From a virus: 49,921 nt of DNA. Position 1 is the stretch's first letter, and each line of letters starts with the position of its first letter. Positions 22,034-30,266 of the stretch are shown here, piece by piece. The position numbers were made by a program, and so were the translations under genes. The notes below the pieces were generated by a model. It was not told the origin of the DNA. It ran no database searches and worked only from the letters and a program-made list of their open reading frames with translations. Location of the stretch: IMG/VR virus record IMGVR_UViG_3300006805_000042, positions 1-49,921 of that record, one strand, 5' to 3'.

Positions 22034-24654
22034 ACTCAACTATTCCTCTCCTCCTGGATGCCAGAAGCTACACTTCTCTAGCCCCTCAAATTGAGGCCGA
22101 ACTCAGCACCGCTGGGTTCATTGGGATCGATATCGAGACGGATAACCATAGGCGTCACGCGGGACTGGAGCAGTACAACAACAAGACCCGACTAGTGTTC
22201 GATCAGCGTAGGCAGGATCTCTGTGGGGCTTCGCTTCACATCGATGGATCCCCATACTCATACTACGCAAACTTCCTTCACGCCGACGTTGAGAACCGGA
22301 TACCGTTCCATCTATTCGCCAAGCTTCTTGAGAAGCGTAACCCGACCTCAACCTACATTGCTCATAATGCTCCGTTCGAACTTACGGTGTTGGAGAACAC
22401 CCACGGTCTGATCCTGGATCCTATCATTTGTTCCCTTCAAATGATGGTCTCAGCGGTATCACCAGATGAGTATGACATTGGTGACTTCGTCGCTGCTGGT
22501 TTGGGTGGCATTGGTGCACTCCTACCTGAGTTATTTCGTCTTGCGAGTACATATGATGGTAACCGTGATAGTCTGACAGTCGCTCAAATAGAGTTGATGA
22601 ACAAGATCACGGCAAAGGAGTCTGAGGCGAAGTTTTCCTATAATGGCTATGTCCGTGATATCTGCATCGGATATGCTCTCAAGAAATGTGTTAAGTCACT
22701 CTTCAACTATTCAATGGTCACGTATGAAGAGGTGCTGGGTAAGCGCTCTGGTATGCGTCAACTAACCGGTGATGAGGTAGTTGGGTACGGATGTGACGAC
22801 GCTTTCTGGTGTGTGAAGGTCTTTCATGCAGCGCTCGATAAGATGATGAAGGTGAACCCTGGTTTGGTCCAGACCTTCATCGATACCGAGAACCGTATGG
22901 TGCCCATCTACGCTAATGTGTGGAAGGAGGGTCTGTCTGTCAATCTCAAGGAGATCAAGAGCAAGCGAGATGAAGAGCGGTCAAACTATGCCGCTGCGTT
23001 GAGGACGCTACGTGAAGGCATTCGAGGGCTTCTACCCTTTCCCACTATCCCGAACAAATCTCTTGCTGAGCGCGACGCTTGGTATGCAAAAAACTCGAAG
23101 GGTTATCGGTCCTCTATCGAAAGCTGGGCGCTTCTGGACAGTTCCTCGGACGATTTCACTGAGGCGCTGCGAGCTAGGGGTGCTGTCCCTAATGCCTGGG
23201 CCACCGAACGGTCGGTCAAGCAGCCTGATGGACCGAACTTCTCGCACTATATGCCGCAGCGCGTGCTCCTTTACGATCTGATCGGAGCTAAGCTCATCAT
23301 CTCGGATGGTAAGACAAGCTCTGATGGTGAGGCCCGTGGTAAGATCCGTGAGGAACTGACGAATCCCGCAGCCCTCAAGATCGTGTCCGCGCTTACCGAG
23401 ATGGCAAGCATCGATACCAGGATGAAGCTGTTCCTCACGCCCTATGAACAGCTTACAGATCCTGAGAGCCTGAGAATGTATCCGGTCCTGACATCCAAAC
23501 TGGCTTCCCGCCGCATGGCTATGTCAGCACCCAACGGGAATCAGCTCAGTAAACGTGGCGATGGAACTTATGTCCGTGGCTTCTATCAGGGTGATTACGA
23601 TGATCACATCGTTGTCTCTTTAGATTGGTCCGGTATCGAGCTGGTGGAGATTGGAGAGTTCTCCCAGGACCCCAGCTTCGTCGAAGCTTTTGGTCAGCTA
23701 CCTCACAAGGACCTACACGCTGGTGCTGCTGCCAGTGTTCTGAAGGTGAAGTTTCCAGATATCACCTTGGATCTGTTCAAGCGTCTACCCTCGATGTGTG
23801 AGGAAGAAGCTTGTGACCTCATCAACCCTGGCATCCTCCTAAATATCAAAGGGGAGATGATGCAGCCAGGGAAAGCGTACTCCTACTGGCGCACAGAAAT
23901 TGGCAAGGGGGCCAACTTTAATGCGTATTATAGTGGTGCTCTATCAACCGTAGGGCAACGCCTAGGATGGACCACTGAGCAGATGTGGGCTGCCACTGAG
24001 CTGTTTTGGGAGAAATTCCAAGTAGCAAAGCAGTGGCGCGATGATGTTATCAACAAGTGTATGACTGATGGGTATGTGCAACTCCCTGATGGTCACCGAC
24101 GCACACGGTTTGAAGCCACACACGAATGGCGCCGTTTGTGGAACGCTAAGATGGCTCACTTCAACAACCAGGGTGTTCAAGCATTCTGGAACGAGATCGC
24201 CAATAAGATCCAGCGTCGGGCTAAGAATCAGGCGGTCAATTCTCTAGTGCAGGGTACGTGCAGTACGATCGCCAAGCGGTCCATTCTTCGGGTTGAGGAT
24301 AGGTTTAAGGCACTAGGTTGGAGTAAGCGTGATGTTAGGTTCATGCTCCCAAACCATGATGAGCTTATATACAGTGCTCACCATAGCCTAGTACCTCAGG
24401 TCGTAAAGGAGGTTCATCAGATCATGTGCTCCCACCCAGACATCTTCAAGGTCATGAAGCTCGATGCAAGCCCCTCGATCGGACTGAGCTTCGAGCCATG
24501 GCACCGAACCAAGGCACCATTTGGGCAGATCGAGCTCTATGAGTGCCCAGAACTCCCTGGGGTTCGTGAGACCGGACGGTTGACCGATGCTGGGGTCCAG
24601 GATGTGGTTGATTACCTCATGCAGGGAAGAGAAGAGTGGAAGCGAGCCGCTTGA
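22030..24654 (+). CDS. DNA polymerase, family A
   Basis: 874 residues from the ATGA overlap at 22030. An N-terminal 3'-5' proofreading domain begins with GIDIETD (about residue 35) and includes IAHNAPFELTVLE. Polymerase motif A is LDWSGIELVEIGEFS (about 530), motif B is RTEIGKGANFNAYYSG (about 620) and motif C is NHDELIY (about 775). There is no 5'-3' exonuclease domain; that activity is encoded at 20647. This is the replicative polymerase. Its stop overlaps the next gene. Confidence 0.96.
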   Translation: MNSTIPLLLDARSYTSLAPQIEAELSTAGFIGIDIETDNHRRHAGLEQYNNKTRLVFDQRRQDLCGASLHIDGSPYSYYANFLHADVENRIPFHLFAKLLEKRNPTSTYIAHNAPFELTVLENTHGLILDPIICSLQMMVSAVSPDEYDIGDFVAAGLGGIGALLPELFRLASTYDGNRDSLTVAQIELMNKITAKESEAKFSYNGYVRDICIGYALKKCVKSLFNYSMVTYEEVLGKRSGMRQLTGDEVVGYGCDDAFWCVKVFHAALDKMMKVNPGLVQTFIDTENRMVPIYANVWKEGLSVNLKEIKSKRDEERSNYAAALRTLREGIRGLLPFPTIPNKSLAERDAWYAKNSKGYRSSIESWALLDSSSDDFTEALRARGAVPNAWATERSVKQPDGPNFSHYMPQRVLLYDLIGAKLIISDGKTSSDGEARGKIREELTNPAALKIVSALTEMASIDTRMKLFLTPYEQLTDPESLRMYPVLTSKLASRRMAMSAPNGNQLSKRGDGTYVRGFYQGDYDDHIVVSLDWSGIELVEIGEFSQDPSFVEAFGQLPHKDLHAGAAASVLKVKFPDITLDLFKRLPSMCEEEACDLINPGILLNIKGEMMQPGKAYSYWRTEIGKGANFNAYYSGALSTVGQRLGWTTEQMWAATELFWEKFQVAKQWRDDVINKCMTDGYVQLPDGHRRTRFEATHEWRRLWNAKMAHFNNQGVQAFWNEIANKIQRRAKNQAVNSLVQGTCSTIAKRSILRVEDRFKALGWSKRDVRFMLPNHDELIYSAHHSLVPQVVKEVHQIMCSHPDIFKVMKLDASPSIGLSFEPWHRTKAPFGQIELYECPELPGVRETGRLTDAGVQDVVDYLMQGREEWKRAA

Positions 24655-24887
24655 AACCACCACTTGAAACGGATGAATGGCCCAAACCCCCCCGACATTC
24701 CAAGGGAACGAAGAAGTTTGTACTTGAGTATCGACTACGGCTTCGAGATAGTAAGATTCGTGTCACCGGGTTCTTTCATCGATGGAGAACCTACTGGACT
24801 CGGTACAACACCGAGAAAGCTCGTGCCCAGGCTCTAGAAACCTTGAACCAGAAAGATAATTTGTTCGAATATCGCATTCCTGATTAG
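24636..24887 (+). CDS. Small basic protein after the polymerase
   Basis: 83 residues from GTG 24636, overlapping the polymerase end by 19 bases, with AGGGAAGAG upstream; TTG 24651 (TTGA overlap) is an alternative. Strongly basic with aromatic residues (RVTGFFHRWRTYWTRYN), which suits nucleic-acid binding. No family recognised. Confidence 0.65.
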   Translation: MEASRLKPPLETDEWPKPPRHSKGTKKFVLEYRLRLRDSKIRVTGFFHRWRTYWTRYNTEKARAQALETLNQKDNLFEYRIPD

Positions 24888-24963
24888 ATAACGAACTCTC
24901 GACAGAACAACAGAAACTGCTAAATCTTGGCTCAGGAATCCACAGCAAGAGAGATCTCTATCC

Positions 24964-25176
24964 ATGGAACTTTCGATCCACGAACTGAAGCAGCTCCTCC
25001 GTCTGATGAACACTCCTGGTATCGAGACGGTGGATCTGGAAGCGATGGTGAAGGAGTTGAGCGACGATGATGAGGGTAGTCTGGACGACTACTCGGACGA
25101 CGAGCTCGACGATGCAGTAGCCTATCGACAGAGGCAGATAGCTGAGACCAGAAAAGAATTTAAAGTTGTTTCTTGA
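24964..25176 (+). CDS. Small acidic helical protein
   Basis: 70 residues from ATG 24964 with GAGAG upstream. The centre is a dense acidic run (DDDEGSLDDYSDDELDD) between two amphipathic helices. Acidic phage proteins of this kind may mimic DNA, but this is only compositional. It is preceded by 76 and followed by 49 non-coding bases. Confidence 0.7.
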   Translation: MELSIHELKQLLRLMNTPGIETVDLEAMVKELSDDDEGSLDDYSDDELDDAVAYRQRQIAETRKEFKVVS

Positions 25177-25225
25177 TACTATAACAAACCCTTCCTAAAC
25201 TTCTATCTACCACTATCTTCCTTGT

Positions 25226-25645
25226 ATGAGCAGGAACTCCGGTAAAGCCAGTGAAGCAGCGTTCGTAACTCGATACCGAAAGCTTGGTAAGCGGTGTTAC
25301 GTCTACAGGTTCCGCGATATGAGCGACCTGTTCGGGATAAATGGGGGCAAAAGGTTCAAGCTTCCGCCCCTCCCTTCCGACTTCCTGGTTGTCCACAACG
25401 GAGCGGTTCAATTCGCCGAGGTGAAGTCCACCCAGGACCCACGCGCTTTCCGATTTAGCATGTTGAGCAAGGACCAATGGGCAGCCGCCGTTAAGATCAC
25501 GGCTGCCCTTGGTACCTACATGATCTACGTGCATAATCTGCTGAGCGATACTTGGTACAAGGTTCCCTTCTCATACTGTGTATTAACAAAAGACGCGGGA
25601 ATGAACTCGTTGTCTTGGACAGAAATGGGTCAGTTCCAGTGGTAG
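25226..25645 (+). CDS. PD-(D/E)XK nuclease, RecU/VRR-like
   Basis: 139 residues from ATG 25226; no clear ribosome binding site. The catalytic pattern is PSDFLVVHNGAVQFAEVKST: Asp in PSD, then E-V-K after a strand, as in Holliday junction resolvase-like and archaeal-type nucleases. The opening SGKASEAAF with a conserved Glu also fits. Probably resolves branched DNA during recombination or packaging. It overlaps the DEDDh gene by 7 bases. Confidence 0.82.
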   Translation: MSRNSGKASEAAFVTRYRKLGKRCYVYRFRDMSDLFGINGGKRFKLPPLPSDFLVVHNGAVQFAEVKSTQDPRAFRFSMLSKDQWAAAVKITAALGTYMIYVHNLLSDTWYKVPFSYCVLTKDAGMNSLSWTEMGQFQW

Positions 25646-26205
25646 AGTTTCCTGATATCCAAATTGACATTGAGACCACAGGTCTACGTCCAGATCGATG
25701 TGCCATTATTCAAATCGGTGCGGTCAAGTTCAACTATGAGAACGAGACTGTAGACGGAGGTTTCTTTAACCGATCCATGCACATGCCACCCCATCGATAC
25801 TGGGATCCAGAAACGAGGGTTTGGTGGTCTAAGCGTAAAGACGTCTATGAAGACATCATGCGTAGGGCGGAAGATCCTCGTACCGTGATGCAGGACTTCG
25901 CTGACTGGGTTGGTTATGGGCACAGCGAACCCCTGAGATTCTGGGCTAAGCCCATTAGCTTCGACAGTGCGTTCATCGAGAGCTACCTACATGACTACAG
26001 CATACCATCACCATTCTCCCACAGACATGCCACCGACCTGATGAGTTTCATCAAAGGCGCTCGGGGCAATATGGACGTTAACTCAGTGTATAGAGAGTGT
26101 CCAATGGAAGGAACGGCGCACAACGCCCTGTTCGATGCCCTCTATCAGATAAAGCTTGTCTTTTATGTTAAGTCAACCCTTAGCAAGGTAACGAAAGATG
26201 CGTAG
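25639..26205 (+). CDS. DEDDh 3'-5' exonuclease
   Basis: 188 residues from GTG 25639, chosen because it starts just before the first motif and overlaps the previous stop; the upstream frame to 25552 is read-through. Catalytic residues: D10 and E12 in IDIETTG, Asp in ISFDSAF, and His/Asp in AHNALFDA. These proteins trim DNA or RNA 3' ends; the similar architecture to epsilon/RNase T suggests proofreading or repair. It overlaps the membrane cassette by 8 bases. Confidence 0.88.
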   Translation: MVEFPDIQIDIETTGLRPDRCAIIQIGAVKFNYENETVDGGFFNRSMHMPPHRYWDPETRVWWSKRKDVYEDIMRRAEDPRTVMQDFADWVGYGHSEPLRFWAKPISFDSAFIESYLHDYSIPSPFSHRHATDLMSFIKGARGNMDVNSVYRECPMEGTAHNALFDALYQIKLVFYVKSTLSKVTKDA

Positions 26206-26737
26206 TCTCTGCTTCGCCTACACCTCCCTGCTCAACATCGCGGGGTTCGGGTTCCTCTTCGCCGCTTACTGGGCTGGGTGGTTGATTCCACTGTTCAGGG
26301 ACGATAACACTTACGTCGTCTATGGAATCGTCGCCCTGTTTCTAGTAGGTCTCATCGACTGTTGGATCAAATCATGGAGGCTGTCCCGCTGGGAGGCTAT
26401 CCCCCTGGCTGTCCACCACGGTGTGGATAAGAACACGCTGCTGAAGGAGCGTTTCGACCACATGATGTCCCTCCCCTATTGGCTGTCCACCGAGGTTGCC
26501 ATGCTCGGGATGATCGGAACCTTCGTGGGTATCATCATCGCAGCCTCCCATCTGGATCCGAGCCTTCTGAACGATGCGGCTTCAGCTACACCCGCAATGG
26601 CAGAGTTCCTGAAGGAGACGATTGCAAGCTTCGGTAAGTCCATGGTTGGTGCCTCCCTGGCTCTGTGGCTCGCTGCTGATCTCTACATCTTGAACTCTCG
26701 TGCCTTCGACATCCGTAACTCAGAGGTGGCAGCATGA
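26198..26737 (+). CDS. MotA/TolQ/ExbB-like proton channel subunit
   Basis: 179 residues from ATG 26198. Four hydrophobic helices are visible at about 10-32, 39-57, 98-116 and 144-163. The last two carry the family signature: MLGMIGTFVGIIIAA and FGKSMVGASLALWLAADL. MotA/ExbB-type proteins form proton-driven motors with a MotB/ExbD partner, which is encoded two genes downstream (26912). Cytoplasmic part between helices 2 and 3 is short compared with MotA and similar to ExbB/TolQ. Role in the phage unknown: see findings. Confidence 0.82.
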   Translation: MRSLCFAYTSLLNIAGFGFLFAAYWAGWLIPLFRDDNTYVVYGIVALFLVGLIDCWIKSWRLSRWEAIPLAVHHGVDKNTLLKERFDHMMSLPYWLSTEVAMLGMIGTFVGIIIAASHLDPSLLNDAASATPAMAEFLKETIASFGKSMVGASLALWLAADLYILNSRAFDIRNSEVAA

Positions 26738-26919
26738 AGCCGTTTCCTTGGTTGCGCGAACTAATTTGGTGGTGGGGCATAGGGGTCGTCGTTTATGGCA
26801 TCGGCTACCTAGCTACAGGCCACTTCGTATTGACGGACTTGCTGGTGAACCCGACCATGTTTTGGATCATTAATTGGCTGGGCTATCATCAATGTGTAGA
26901 GGTCCATCGAGATGTTTAG
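26734..26919 (+). CDS. Small two-helix membrane protein of the cassette
   Basis: 61 residues from the ATGA overlap at 26734. Trp-rich start (LRELIWWWGIGVVVYGIGYL) followed by a second hydrophobic stretch (NPTMFWIINWLGYH). It overlaps the ExbD-like gene by 8 bases, so the channel subunits and this protein are made together. No family recognised. Confidence 0.78.
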   Translation: MKPFPWLRELIWWWGIGVVVYGIGYLATGHFVLTDLLVNPTMFWIINWLGYHQCVEVHRDV

Positions 26920-27514
26920 CTCCAGACGGAACGCCATCATCTTTGCTGATATGCTGTTCCTCATGATGGTAACTGCTATCATGATTGCCTTCTTCACTCT
27001 CCCGTTGGTCAACCCCAAAGCCAAGGCAGAGAAGGATGACACAAGCTCGCCACCCGGTGTTGTGTCCGTCGAGGTCATCTGGCCGCCTTCCATGGACGCG
27101 GACATTGATCTCTGGGTCCAAGCACCGGGTGATGTGCCGGTAGGCTACTCGAACAAGGGAGGTGCCATCTTCAATCTCCTCCGCGATGACCTCGGGAACA
27201 TGCTCGATCTTAGTGGTCTGAACTACGAGAACGCCTACTCACGCGGGGTCTATGCCGGAAGGTATATCGTCAACCTGCACTTCTACCGAAATCGCGCGGG
27301 TGTAGCGATTGTTCCTGTCAAGGTCTTCGTCAGTGTCAAGAACGAGACCAACGGAACGATGAAGAAGATCCTGATGAGTGAGGTCAAGATGGACGCTGAA
27401 GGCAAGGAGGTTACTGTGTTCCGCTTCGAGCTCGATGATAAGGGTGAGCTCGTTAAGGGCAGTGTCGACCAGTTGCAGACTGAACTCAGGACGTATAAGG
27501 GACGAGTTAAATGA
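26912..27514 (+). CDS. ExbD/MotB-like protein with DIDLWV beta-domain
   Basis: 200 residues from ATG 26912. One membrane helix near residues 10-32 carries an Asp (FADMLFLMMVTAIMIAFF), as in ExbD, TolR and MotB, where this Asp takes part in proton flow. The periplasmic part is a beta-domain with ADIDLWVQAPGDVPVGYSN, GGAIFNLLRDDLG, NYENAYSRGVYAGRYIVNLH and a second part PVKVFVSVKNE. I do not know a named function for this domain; it is not the peptidoglycan-binding OmpA domain of MotB. Partner of 26198 by order and size. Confidence 0.75.
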   Translation: MFSSRRNAIIFADMLFLMMVTAIMIAFFTLPLVNPKAKAEKDDTSSPPGVVSVEVIWPPSMDADIDLWVQAPGDVPVGYSNKGGAIFNLLRDDLGNMLDLSGLNYENAYSRGVYAGRYIVNLHFYRNRAGVAIVPVKVFVSVKNETNGTMKKILMSEVKMDAEGKEVTVFRFELDDKGELVKGSVDQLQTELRTYKGRVK

Positions 27515-27624
27515 ACGTGGTGATAGGGCTTCTTGGGGTTCTGTTTGTTGGCCTCAAACTTACAGGTTACATTGATTGGAGCTGGTGGCTGGTCACGCTT
27601 CCGTTCTGGTGGGCTTGGCTCTAG
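27511..27624 (+). CDS. 37-residue Trp-rich membrane protein
   Basis: From the ATGA overlap it reads MNVVIGLLGVLFVGLKLTGY, then IDWSWWLVTLPFWWAWL. Two short helices separated by a L-T-G-x-I-x-W-S-W-W motif. I recall short phage and bacterial membrane proteins of this pattern but no assigned function. Coupled translation and codon use support it being real. Confidence 0.75.
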   Translation: MNVVIGLLGVLFVGLKLTGYIDWSWWLVTLPFWWAWL

Positions 27625-27731
27625 CTGCTAGTATCTTTCTCATTGGGTGTATTGCAGTTGGATCTGCTGCGGTTCTCAGTGGTACGAAACCGAAGATTAC
27701 TTGCAGAGTAACTCGGGGTGGGAAGCGATGA
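27585..27731 (+). CDS. 48-residue membrane protein overlapping its neighbour
   Basis: Frame from GTG 27585 to TGA 27731 encodes one clear membrane helix (VLVGLALAASIFLIGCIAVG) and a basic tail KPKITCRVTRGGKR. It overlaps the previous gene by 40 bases and the next by ATGA. Start is uncertain: GTG 27609 or TTG 27615 would shorten it. The ATGA end junction is the main evidence that it is translated. Confidence 0.6.
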   Translation: MAGHASVLVGLALAASIFLIGCIAVGSAAVLSGTKPKITCRVTRGGKR

Positions 27732-27922
27732 CACTAGGTTCCGTAGAACGTGAAGCTTTGAAGCGCGCGATGGAACTTATCAATCTTCATCTGTTTGCGG
27801 ATCGGATTGTGATCTCAGAGGGGACTGTAGGTGGTCCACATCCGTCGAGGTTCCGAGTGAGGCTCATCATCAAGGAAAAGGTTACTGAAACCATTGAGCA
27901 AACAGTATTGAAGGATCTGTAG
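27728..27922 (+). CDS. Small soluble protein in the membrane cassette
   Basis: 64 residues from the ATGA overlap at 27728; the longer frame to 27647 is shadow of the previous gene. An N-terminal helix (VEREALKRAMELINLH) is followed by a basic beta hairpin (PSRFRVRLIIKEKVT). It has no membrane helix, unlike its neighbours. Function unknown. Confidence 0.72.
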   Translation: MTLGSVEREALKRAMELINLHLFADRIVISEGTVGGPHPSRFRVRLIIKEKVTETIEQTVLKDL

Positions 27923-27924
27923 TC

Positions 27925-28422
27925 ATGATCACACCCTACTTCCTCATCTCTCTTACTCTCCTCATCGCCGTAGCTGCTTTCGGATGTGCGTTTTCCAAGC
28001 GTGTGATCCCGATCCTTCTCCTCGTTGCTCTCTTCATTCCCGTCTCCTACGGTGCAGTCTCCTCCCTTATGGGTAAGCCGAAGCCAGTGCGGTTGGAGTG
28101 GGCCAAGCCCCGTGTCGAGGAAGCCTTGGTGGTAGGCTCTGTGATCCGGGAGGGGGTCGGTATCTTCGTTTACATCCTCCTTCCTGGTGAGGTCGAGCCC
28201 ATGTCTTACGTGCTCCCTTGGAATGAACAGGCAGCAGAGCAGTTACAGAAGGCTGAAGCCAAGTCGGCACAATCCGGCAAGAAGGGAGCAATGGTAAAGC
28301 TACCCTTCGAGATGAGCTTGGATCCGAGTGTTCCTAGGTTTTACGATCTACCGCAGCCGCAGATGCCAGAGAAGCAACCTCCGGTTGAAGATAAGCCAAT
28401 GGTTTTGGAGAGGTCTACGTGA
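27925..28422 (+). CDS. Membrane-anchored protein with LPW domain
   Basis: 165 residues from ATG 27925, two bases after the previous stop. Two N-terminal hydrophobic helices (FLISLTLLIAVAAFGCAF; VIPILLLVALFIPVSYGAV) are followed by a soluble domain: KPVRLEWAKP-RVEEALVVGS, GIFVYILLPGEVEPMSYVLP, WNEQAAEQLQKAEAKSAQ. The end is Pro-rich. I associate this arrangement with proteins found next to ExbB/ExbD-like pairs in other phages, from memory only. Likely part of the same complex. Confidence 0.75.
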   Translation: MITPYFLISLTLLIAVAAFGCAFSKRVIPILLLVALFIPVSYGAVSSLMGKPKPVRLEWAKPRVEEALVVGSVIREGVGIFVYILLPGEVEPMSYVLPWNEQAAEQLQKAEAKSAQSGKKGAMVKLPFEMSLDPSVPRFYDLPQPQMPEKQPPVEDKPMVLERST

Positions 28423-28589
28423 ATCTGAAAATACACTTTTGGGCCGGCTACTGTACGGCACTAGCCTGTCTGATCCTGATCCCAGTCGAACTTACATGGA
28501 CATATGCCCTTGCGATGACCCTAGGTTGCTTCCTATTCGATGTGGGACTTACTAAGTGCATTGAATACGCAAATCGGAAGGTGACGTGA
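28419..28589 (+). CDS. 56-residue two-helix membrane protein
   Basis: GTG 28419 in a GTGA overlap opens MNLKIHFWAGYCTALACLIL and continues to a TGA that overlaps the GTG of the SbcD-like gene. Two short hydrophobic segments and a basic end (IEYANRKVT). It closes the membrane cassette and links it directly to the recombination nuclease. Confidence 0.7.
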   Translation: MNLKIHFWAGYCTALACLILIPVELTWTYALAMTLGCFLFDVGLTKCIEYANRKVT

Positions 28590-29563
28590 TCAACATCAAC
28601 GGCTTGAGCATCAAGCTCCTAGGCGATCCACACATTGGAAAGACCTTCAAGAATGGCGTCCCGCTTCACCGTCGTGGTGAGCGGGAAGCCTCACAAATGG
28701 AGACCTTTCGTAAGTCTTTTATGTGGAATGACGAGTTCGATATTCACATCAACCTAGGAGATCTTTTTGATAAGCCTTATGTCCCAACTGAGTTGATCCT
28801 TCAGACCGCAGAGACATACTTGTGGGCAGCGAAGCATCGACGATACACGCAGTTCATCGTCATCGCTGGTAATCACGAGCGACACAAAGACCTGGAGAAG
28901 CGCTCCGGGTTTGATGTGTTTAAAGCTATCGTCGCTTCGGTTCCGAATATCAGAGTGATCGAGGAGCCTGAGGTTATCACCTTTACGACAAACGATAGCC
29001 GGAAGGATTTGAGGATTGGGTTCGTTCCTTGGCATCCCGTGAAGACCGCTGAGGAGATGGTTCGTTCACTCAACCGAGGGATCGACACCCTGTGTGCACA
29101 TTTTGATATTCACCCCCTGAGTGATCCACATAACATGATCCCAACGAAGCTAATGGCTGAGCTCGGGATCACTACCTATTACGGGGGCCACGACCACCTC
29201 CCACGCATCGAGACCAGAGACGGTGTCACCATCAACGTAGTCGGCTCGATGCAGCCTTACTCTCACTCGGAGGATCCTGATGAAAGACTCTACGTGACCC
29301 GCGATCTCGATACCGTACGTGCTGATCCTTCTCGCTACCACGACAAATGTCTTCGGATCGAACTCGGCCCTGGAGAGAAGCTGGACTTCGACATCGATTG
29401 TCTGCAACTCACCTTGAAGAAGGCAGGTGTTGAGGAGGAAGACATCTCGGTTCAGATGGATGAGTTCAATCTGGACCGGTTGTTGGAGGAGAGCCTAGTG
29501 GACATCGACGAGGGTATCGGAATGTTGGTTAGAGACAAGTATCAAGAATTGAGGAGTCGGTGA
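28586..29563 (+). CDS. sbcD: SbcD/Mre11-like nuclease subunit (T4 gp47 type)
   Basis: 325 residues from GTG 28586 (GTGA overlap). Phosphoesterase motifs in order: GDPHIG (about 13-18), GDLFDK (about 58), GNHER (about 95), and GGHDHL (about 200). The domain after them (YHDKCLRIELGPGEKLDFD) matches the capping region. With the SbcC-like ATPase at 30267 it would form the nuclease that processes DNA ends and recombination intermediates. Confidence 0.92.
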   Translation: MININGLSIKLLGDPHIGKTFKNGVPLHRRGEREASQMETFRKSFMWNDEFDIHINLGDLFDKPYVPTELILQTAETYLWAAKHRRYTQFIVIAGNHERHKDLEKRSGFDVFKAIVASVPNIRVIEEPEVITFTTNDSRKDLRIGFVPWHPVKTAEEMVRSLNRGIDTLCAHFDIHPLSDPHNMIPTKLMAELGITTYYGGHDHLPRIETRDGVTINVVGSMQPYSHSEDPDERLYVTRDLDTVRADPSRYHDKCLRIELGPGEKLDFDIDCLQLTLKKAGVEEEDISVQMDEFNLDRLLEESLVDIDEGIGMLVRDKYQELRSR

Positions 29564-29667
29564 TGCGTGACATTCATATCCCCTCTACCGAGGAGATCCT
29601 AGCCGGTGTAGCCTTCATCTTCGTGGCGGGAGCTGCGGCTGGTGCTTTGCTGGTGTACCTCCTGTGA
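29563..29667 (+). CDS. 34-residue single-helix membrane protein
   Basis: TGATG overlap after the SbcD-like gene opens MRDIHIPSTEEILAGVAFIF followed by VAGAAAGALLVYLL. A short polar N-terminus and one helix. Ends GTGA into the next micro-gene. Coupling at both ends is the reason to call it. Confidence 0.65.
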   Translation: MRDIHIPSTEEILAGVAFIFVAGAAAGALLVYLL

Positions 29668-29756
29668 TCATCATAGGTCTCTTATTAATGGTGATTGTGG
29701 TGGCTATGCTGGTAGTCAGTGGATTAATCCTTTATGAGATTTGGAGGGGTTGGTAA
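29664..29756 (+). CDS. 30-residue membrane micro-protein
   Basis: GTGA overlap opens MIIIGLLLMVIVVAMLVVSG, then LILYEIWRGW; stop TAA overlaps the next ATG. Single hydrophobic helix with a charged Trp-containing end, similar in size to the 21-residue protein at 6392. GGAGGGG inside its end serves the following gene. Confidence 0.65.
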   Translation: MIIIGLLLMVIVVAMLVVSGLILYEIWRGW

Positions 29757-30265
29757 TGACCATCTGGTTCACCGCAGATACCCACTTCGGTCACGCTAAC
29801 ATCATCAAGTATTGTAACCGTCCATTCTCCTCTGCGGAGGAGATGGATAGAACAATGATCAACAATTGGAATGAGCGGGTTAAGCCTGATGATACAGTCT
29901 ATCACTTAGGTGACTTCTCGTTTAAGACAGCACACCGGTATACCGATCGTCTGAATGGAAACATCAAGTTCCTTTGGGGTAACCACGACAGCCGATCCCA
30001 GGTCGAGCGCAACGTCGAGCTTCTGGGTCACTATCACGAGCTAGAGCTGAACGGACAACTTATCGTTCTCTGTCACTACAAGTTTGAGGTATGGAACTGT
30101 TCTCATCGTGGGGCGCTGCACTTCTACGGACACTCCCACGGCACGCTTGCAGGAGATAGTCAGTGTGTGGATGTTGGGGTTGATAACTTCGATTTCGCTC
30201 CGGTAACGCTGGAACAGATACGGAAGCGGTTGACGACACATTGGAAAAGGAAGGATATGTTTTAG
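29756..30265 (+). CDS. Calcineurin-like metallophosphoesterase
   Basis: 169 residues from ATG 29756 (TAATG). Motifs: ADTHFGH (7-13), HLGDFS (about 50), GNHDSR (about 75), CHYKF (about 107) and YGHSHG (about 123). The short single-domain form is the YfcE/phage type, with likely activity on cyclic or phosphodiester substrates, not a DNA-end nuclease. It stands between the SbcD-like and SbcC-like genes. Confidence 0.88.
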   Translation: MTIWFTADTHFGHANIIKYCNRPFSSAEEMDRTMINNWNERVKPDDTVYHLGDFSFKTAHRYTDRLNGNIKFLWGNHDSRSQVERNVELLGHYHELELNGQLIVLCHYKFEVWNCSHRGALHFYGHSHGTLAGDSQCVDVGVDNFDFAPVTLEQIRKRLTTHWKRKDMF

Positions 30266-30266
30266 C

